This document shows positions 60,236 to 64,000 of a stretch of 64,000 nt of DNA, in pieces (the stretch's first letter is position 1; every line of letters starts with the position of its first letter). This stretch comes from Pardosa pseudoannulata (lineage: Eukaryota; Arthropoda; Arachnida; Araneae; Lycosidae), in assembly GCA_032207245.1 (NCBI GenBank), contig CM063508.1, positions 189,440,957-189,504,956 on the forward strand. Direction: 5' to 3'. The notes below the pieces were generated by a model. The model did not search any database and had not been told where the DNA came from. It saw nothing but the letters and a program-made list of their open reading frames with translations. The position numbers and the translations under genes were made by a program.

Positions 60236-63200
60236 TAGAATATTTTTCACAGTATTTTCAGATGGGGACACTCAAAATGCCCTTTCAATTCTGTTAAAAC
60301 ATTGAATATTATATATGGGCGTGTAGGTCTCTTCAAGACGAACACGCACATACCACATTTGTTAGACTTTAACAGAAGATATTTAGAATATTTTTCACAG
60401 TATTTTCAGATGGGGACACTCAAAAAGCCCTTTCAATTCTGTTAAAACATTGAATATTATATATGGGCGTGTAGGTCTCTTCAAGACGAACACGCACATA
60501 CCACATTTGTTAGACTTTAACATCATTTAAACAATGTTATGTCGTGCCTTCTGTTTTAAGAAGATTTTTAGAATATTTTTCACAGTATTTTCAGATGGGG
60601 ACACTCAAAATGCCCTTTCAATTCTGTTAAAACATTGAATATTATATATGGGCGTGTAGGTCTCTTCAAGACGAACACGCACATACCACATTTGTTAGAC
60701 TTTAACATCATTTAAACAATGTTATGTCGTGCCTTCTGTTTTAAGAAGATTTTTAGAATATTTTTCACAGTATTTTCAGATGGGGACACTCAAAAAGCCC
60801 TTTCAATTCTGTTAAAACAATGAATATTATATATATAGACGTGTAGGTCTCTTCAAGACGAACACGCACATACCACATTTGTTAGACTTTAACATCATTT
60901 AAACACACTTATGGTCGTGCCTTCTGTTTTAAGAAGATTTTTAGAATATTTTTCACAGTATTTTCAGATGGGGACACTCAAATGCACTTTCAATTCTGTT
61001 AAAACATTGAATATTATATATGGGCGTGTAGGTCTCTTCAAGACGAACACGCACATACCACATTTGTTAGACTTTAACATCATTTAAACAATGTTATGTC
61101 GTGCCTTCTGTTTTAAGAAGATTTTTAGAATATTTTTCACAGTATTTTCAGATGGGGACACTCAAAATGCCCTTTCAATTCTGTTAAAACATTGAATATT
61201 ATATATGGGCGTGTAGGTCTCTTCAAGACGAACACGCACATACCACATTTGTTAGACTTTAACATCATTTAAACAATGTTATGTCGTGCCTTCTGTTTTA
61301 AGAAGATTTTTAGAATATTTTTCACAGTATTTTCAGATGGGGACACTCAAAATGCCCTTTCAATTCTGTTAAAACATTGAATATTATATATGGGCGTGTA
61401 GGTCTCTTCAAGACGAACATGCACATACCACATTTGTTAGACTTTAACATCATTTAAACAATGTTATGTCGTGCCTTCTGTTTTAAGAAGATTTTTAGAA
61501 TATTTTTCACAGTATTTTCAGATGGGGACACTCAAAAAGCACTTTCAATTCTGTTAAAACATTGAATATTATATATGGGCGTGTAGGTCTCTTCAAGACG
61601 AACACGCACATACCACATTTGTTAGACTTTAACATCATTTAAACACTGTTATGTCGTGCCTTCTGTTTTAAGAAGATTTTTAGAATATTTTTCACAGTAT
61701 TTTCAGATGGGGACACTCAAAAAGCCCTTTCAATTCTGTTAAAACATTGAATATTATATATGGGCGTGTAGGTCTCTTCAAGACGAACACGCACATACCA
61801 CATTTGTTAGACTTTAACATCATTTAAACAATGTTATGTCGTGCCTTCTGTTTTAAGAAGAATTTTAGAATATTTTTCACAGTATTTTCAGATGGGGACA
61901 CTCAAAAAGCCCTTTCAATTCTGTTAAAACATTGAATATTATATATGGGCGTGTAGGTCTCTTCAAGACGAACACGCACATACCACATTTGTTAGACTTT
62001 AACATCATTTAAACAATTTTATGTCGTGCCTTCTGTTTTAAGAAGATTTTTAGAATATTTTTCACAGTATTTTCAGATGGGGACACTCAAAAAGCACTTT
62101 CAATTCTGTTAAAACATTGAATATTATATATGGGCGTGTAGGTCTCTTCAAGACGAACACGCACATACCACATTTGTTAGACTTTAACATCATTTAAACA
62201 ATGTTATGTCGTGCCTTCTGTTTTAAGAAGATTTTTAGAATATTTTTCACAGTATTTTCAGATGGGGACACTCAAAATGCCCTTTCAATTCTGTTAAAAC
62301 ATTGAATATTATATATGGGCGTGTAGGTCTCTTCAAGACGAACACGCACATACCACATTTGTTAGACTTTAACATCATTTAAATACTGTTATGACGTGCC
62401 TTCTGTTTTAAGAAGATTTTTAGAATATTTTTCACAGTATTTTCAGATGGGGACACTCAAATAAAATTTCAATTCTGTTAAAACATTGAATATTATATAT
62501 GGGCGTGTAGGTCTCTTCAAGACGAACACGCACATACCACATTTGTTAGACTTTAACATCATTTAAACAATTTTATGTCGTGCCTTCTGTTTAAGAAGAT
62601 TTTTAGAATATTTTTCACAGTATTTTCAGATGGGGACACTCAAAAAGACCTTTCAATTCTGTTAAAACATTGAATATTATATATGGGCGTGTAGGTCTCT
62701 TCAAGACGAACACGCACATACCACATTTGTTAGACTTTAACATCATTTAAACAATGTTATGTCGTGCCTTCTGTTTTAAGAAGATTTTTAGAATATTTTT
62801 CACAGTATTTCCAGATGTTGACACTCAAAAAGCACTTTCAATTCTGTTAAAACATTGAATATTATATATGGGCGTGTAGGTCTCTTCAAGACGAACACGC
62901 ACATACCACATTTGTTAGACTTTAACATCATTTAAACACTGTTATGTCGTGCCTTCTGTTTTAAGAAGATTTTTAGAATATTTTTCACAGTATTTTCAGA
63001 TGGGGACACTCAAAAAGACCTTTCAATTCTGTTAAAACAATTAATATTATATATGGACGTGTAGGTCTCTTCAAGACGAACACGCACATACCACATTTGT
63101 TAGAATTTAACATCATTTAAACAATGTTATGTCGTGCCTTCTGTTTTAAGAAGATTTTTAGAATAATTTTCACAGTATTTTCAGATGGGGACACACAAAA

Positions 63201-64000
63201 AGCACTTTCAATTCTGTTAAAACATTGAATATTATGTATGGGCGTGTAGGTCTCTTCAAGACGAACACGCACATACCACATTTGTTAGACTTTAACATCA
63301 TTTAAACAATGTTATGTCGTGCCTTCTGTTTTAAGAAGATTTTTAGAATATTTTTCACAGTATTTTCAGATGGGGACACTCAAAAAGCCCTTTCAATTCT
63401 GTTAAAACAATGAATATTATATATGGACGTGTAGGTCTCTTCAAGACGAACACGCACATACCACATTTGTTAGACTTTAACATCATTTAAATACTGTTAT
63501 GACGTGCCATCTGTTTTAAGAAGATTTTTAGAATATTTTTCACAGTATTTTCAGATGGGGACACTCAAATGCAATTTCAATTCTGTTAAAACATTGAATA
63601 TTATATATGGGCGTGTAGGTCTCTTCAAGACGAACACGCACATACCACATTTGTTAGACTTTAACATCATTTAAACAATGTTATGTCGTGCCTTCTGTTT
63701 TAAGAAGATTTTTAGAATATTTTTCACAGTATTTTCAGATGGGGACACTCAAAATGCCCTTTCAATTCTGTTAAAACATTGAATATTATATATGGGCGTG
63801 TAGGTCTCTTCAAGACGAACACGCACATACCACATTTGTTAGACTTTAACATCATTTAAATAATGTTATGCCGTGCCTTCTGTTTTAAGAAGATTTTTAG
63901 AATATTTTTCACAGTATTTTCAGATGGGGACACACAAAAAGCACTTTCAATTCTGTTAAAACATTGAATATTATGTATGGGCGTGTAGGTCTCTTCAAGA
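60236..64000 (+). repeat. Satellite B, right block to the window edge
   Basis: About 20 further 185-bp units in the original orientation, running off the window. They are slightly more varied than the main block (caaatgcactt, caaaaagcac, caaataaaatt variants). One shortened unit at about 60,361-60,385 lacks the atcattt to ttttaa section. Confidence 0.97.

Noticed and set aside
15214..64000. Regular spacing suggesting a CRISPR array
   Set aside because: The whole 185-187-bp unit is repeated, with no variable spacers between short repeats, in a eukaryotic context.

Overview
The window looks like nuclear heterochromatin from an invertebrate animal, possibly an arthropod. It is very AT-rich. It has no intact protein-coding gene, only debris of Ty3/gypsy LTR retrotransposons, non-autonomous DNA elements and old interspersed repeats, followed by nearly 49 kb of satellite DNA. 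The arthropod guess rests only on the flavour of the gypsy Pol fragments and is weak. Nothing bacterial (operons, ribosome binding sites, CRISPR, rRNA or tRNA) is visible.

Left part, 1 to 15.2 kb, is a graveyard of mobile elements. It holds: a near-perfect 50-bp palindrome (399-448); copies of an old interspersed repeat here called Y; three Helitron-like 3' termini (a hairpin, about 9 nt, then CTAG); a broken gypsy pol (1854-2872) with its polypurine tract and the start of a 3' LTR; a GC-richer LTR-like block (about 3.2-3.7 kb); a 4.26-kb palindrome (4678-8936) made of two inverted copies of one 2.1-kb transposon, each with its own 8-bp target duplication, separated by 35 bp; and a cluster of rearranged repeat Z (about 10.2-14.2 kb) that encloses a lone fragment of the satellite found 2 kb further on.

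Middle part, 15,214 to 33,149, is satellite A, monomer about 186-187 bp. Two monomer classes, A (Pro-like spelling 'cgtttccggcatc', 'ttctgttccg') and B ('tgtttcagcatcg', 'tttgtgttcgg'), alternate. At 29.2-33.1 kb they form a clear four-monomer higher-order repeat of about 750 bp. A minus-strand gypsy remnant (LTR 17,263-17,715, pol pieces up to 18,763) lies inside the array. Gaps in its pol are filled with short pieces of satellite A.

Right part, 33,150 to the window edge, is an unrelated satellite B, monomer 185 bp, joined directly to satellite A. A moderately variable block (33.15-37.37 kb) is followed by 6 kb of strongly decayed sequence with only relics (37.37-43.5 kb), then by a highly homogeneous block (43.5-58.4 kb). 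A zone with six short inverted satellite fragments (58.38-60.23 kb) follows, and regular array continues to base 64,000. The two nucleosome-length satellites, the higher-order structure and the retrotransposon insertions suggest a centromeric or pericentromeric region, but that function is inference. Boundaries of repeats were set by eye and may be off by tens of bases.
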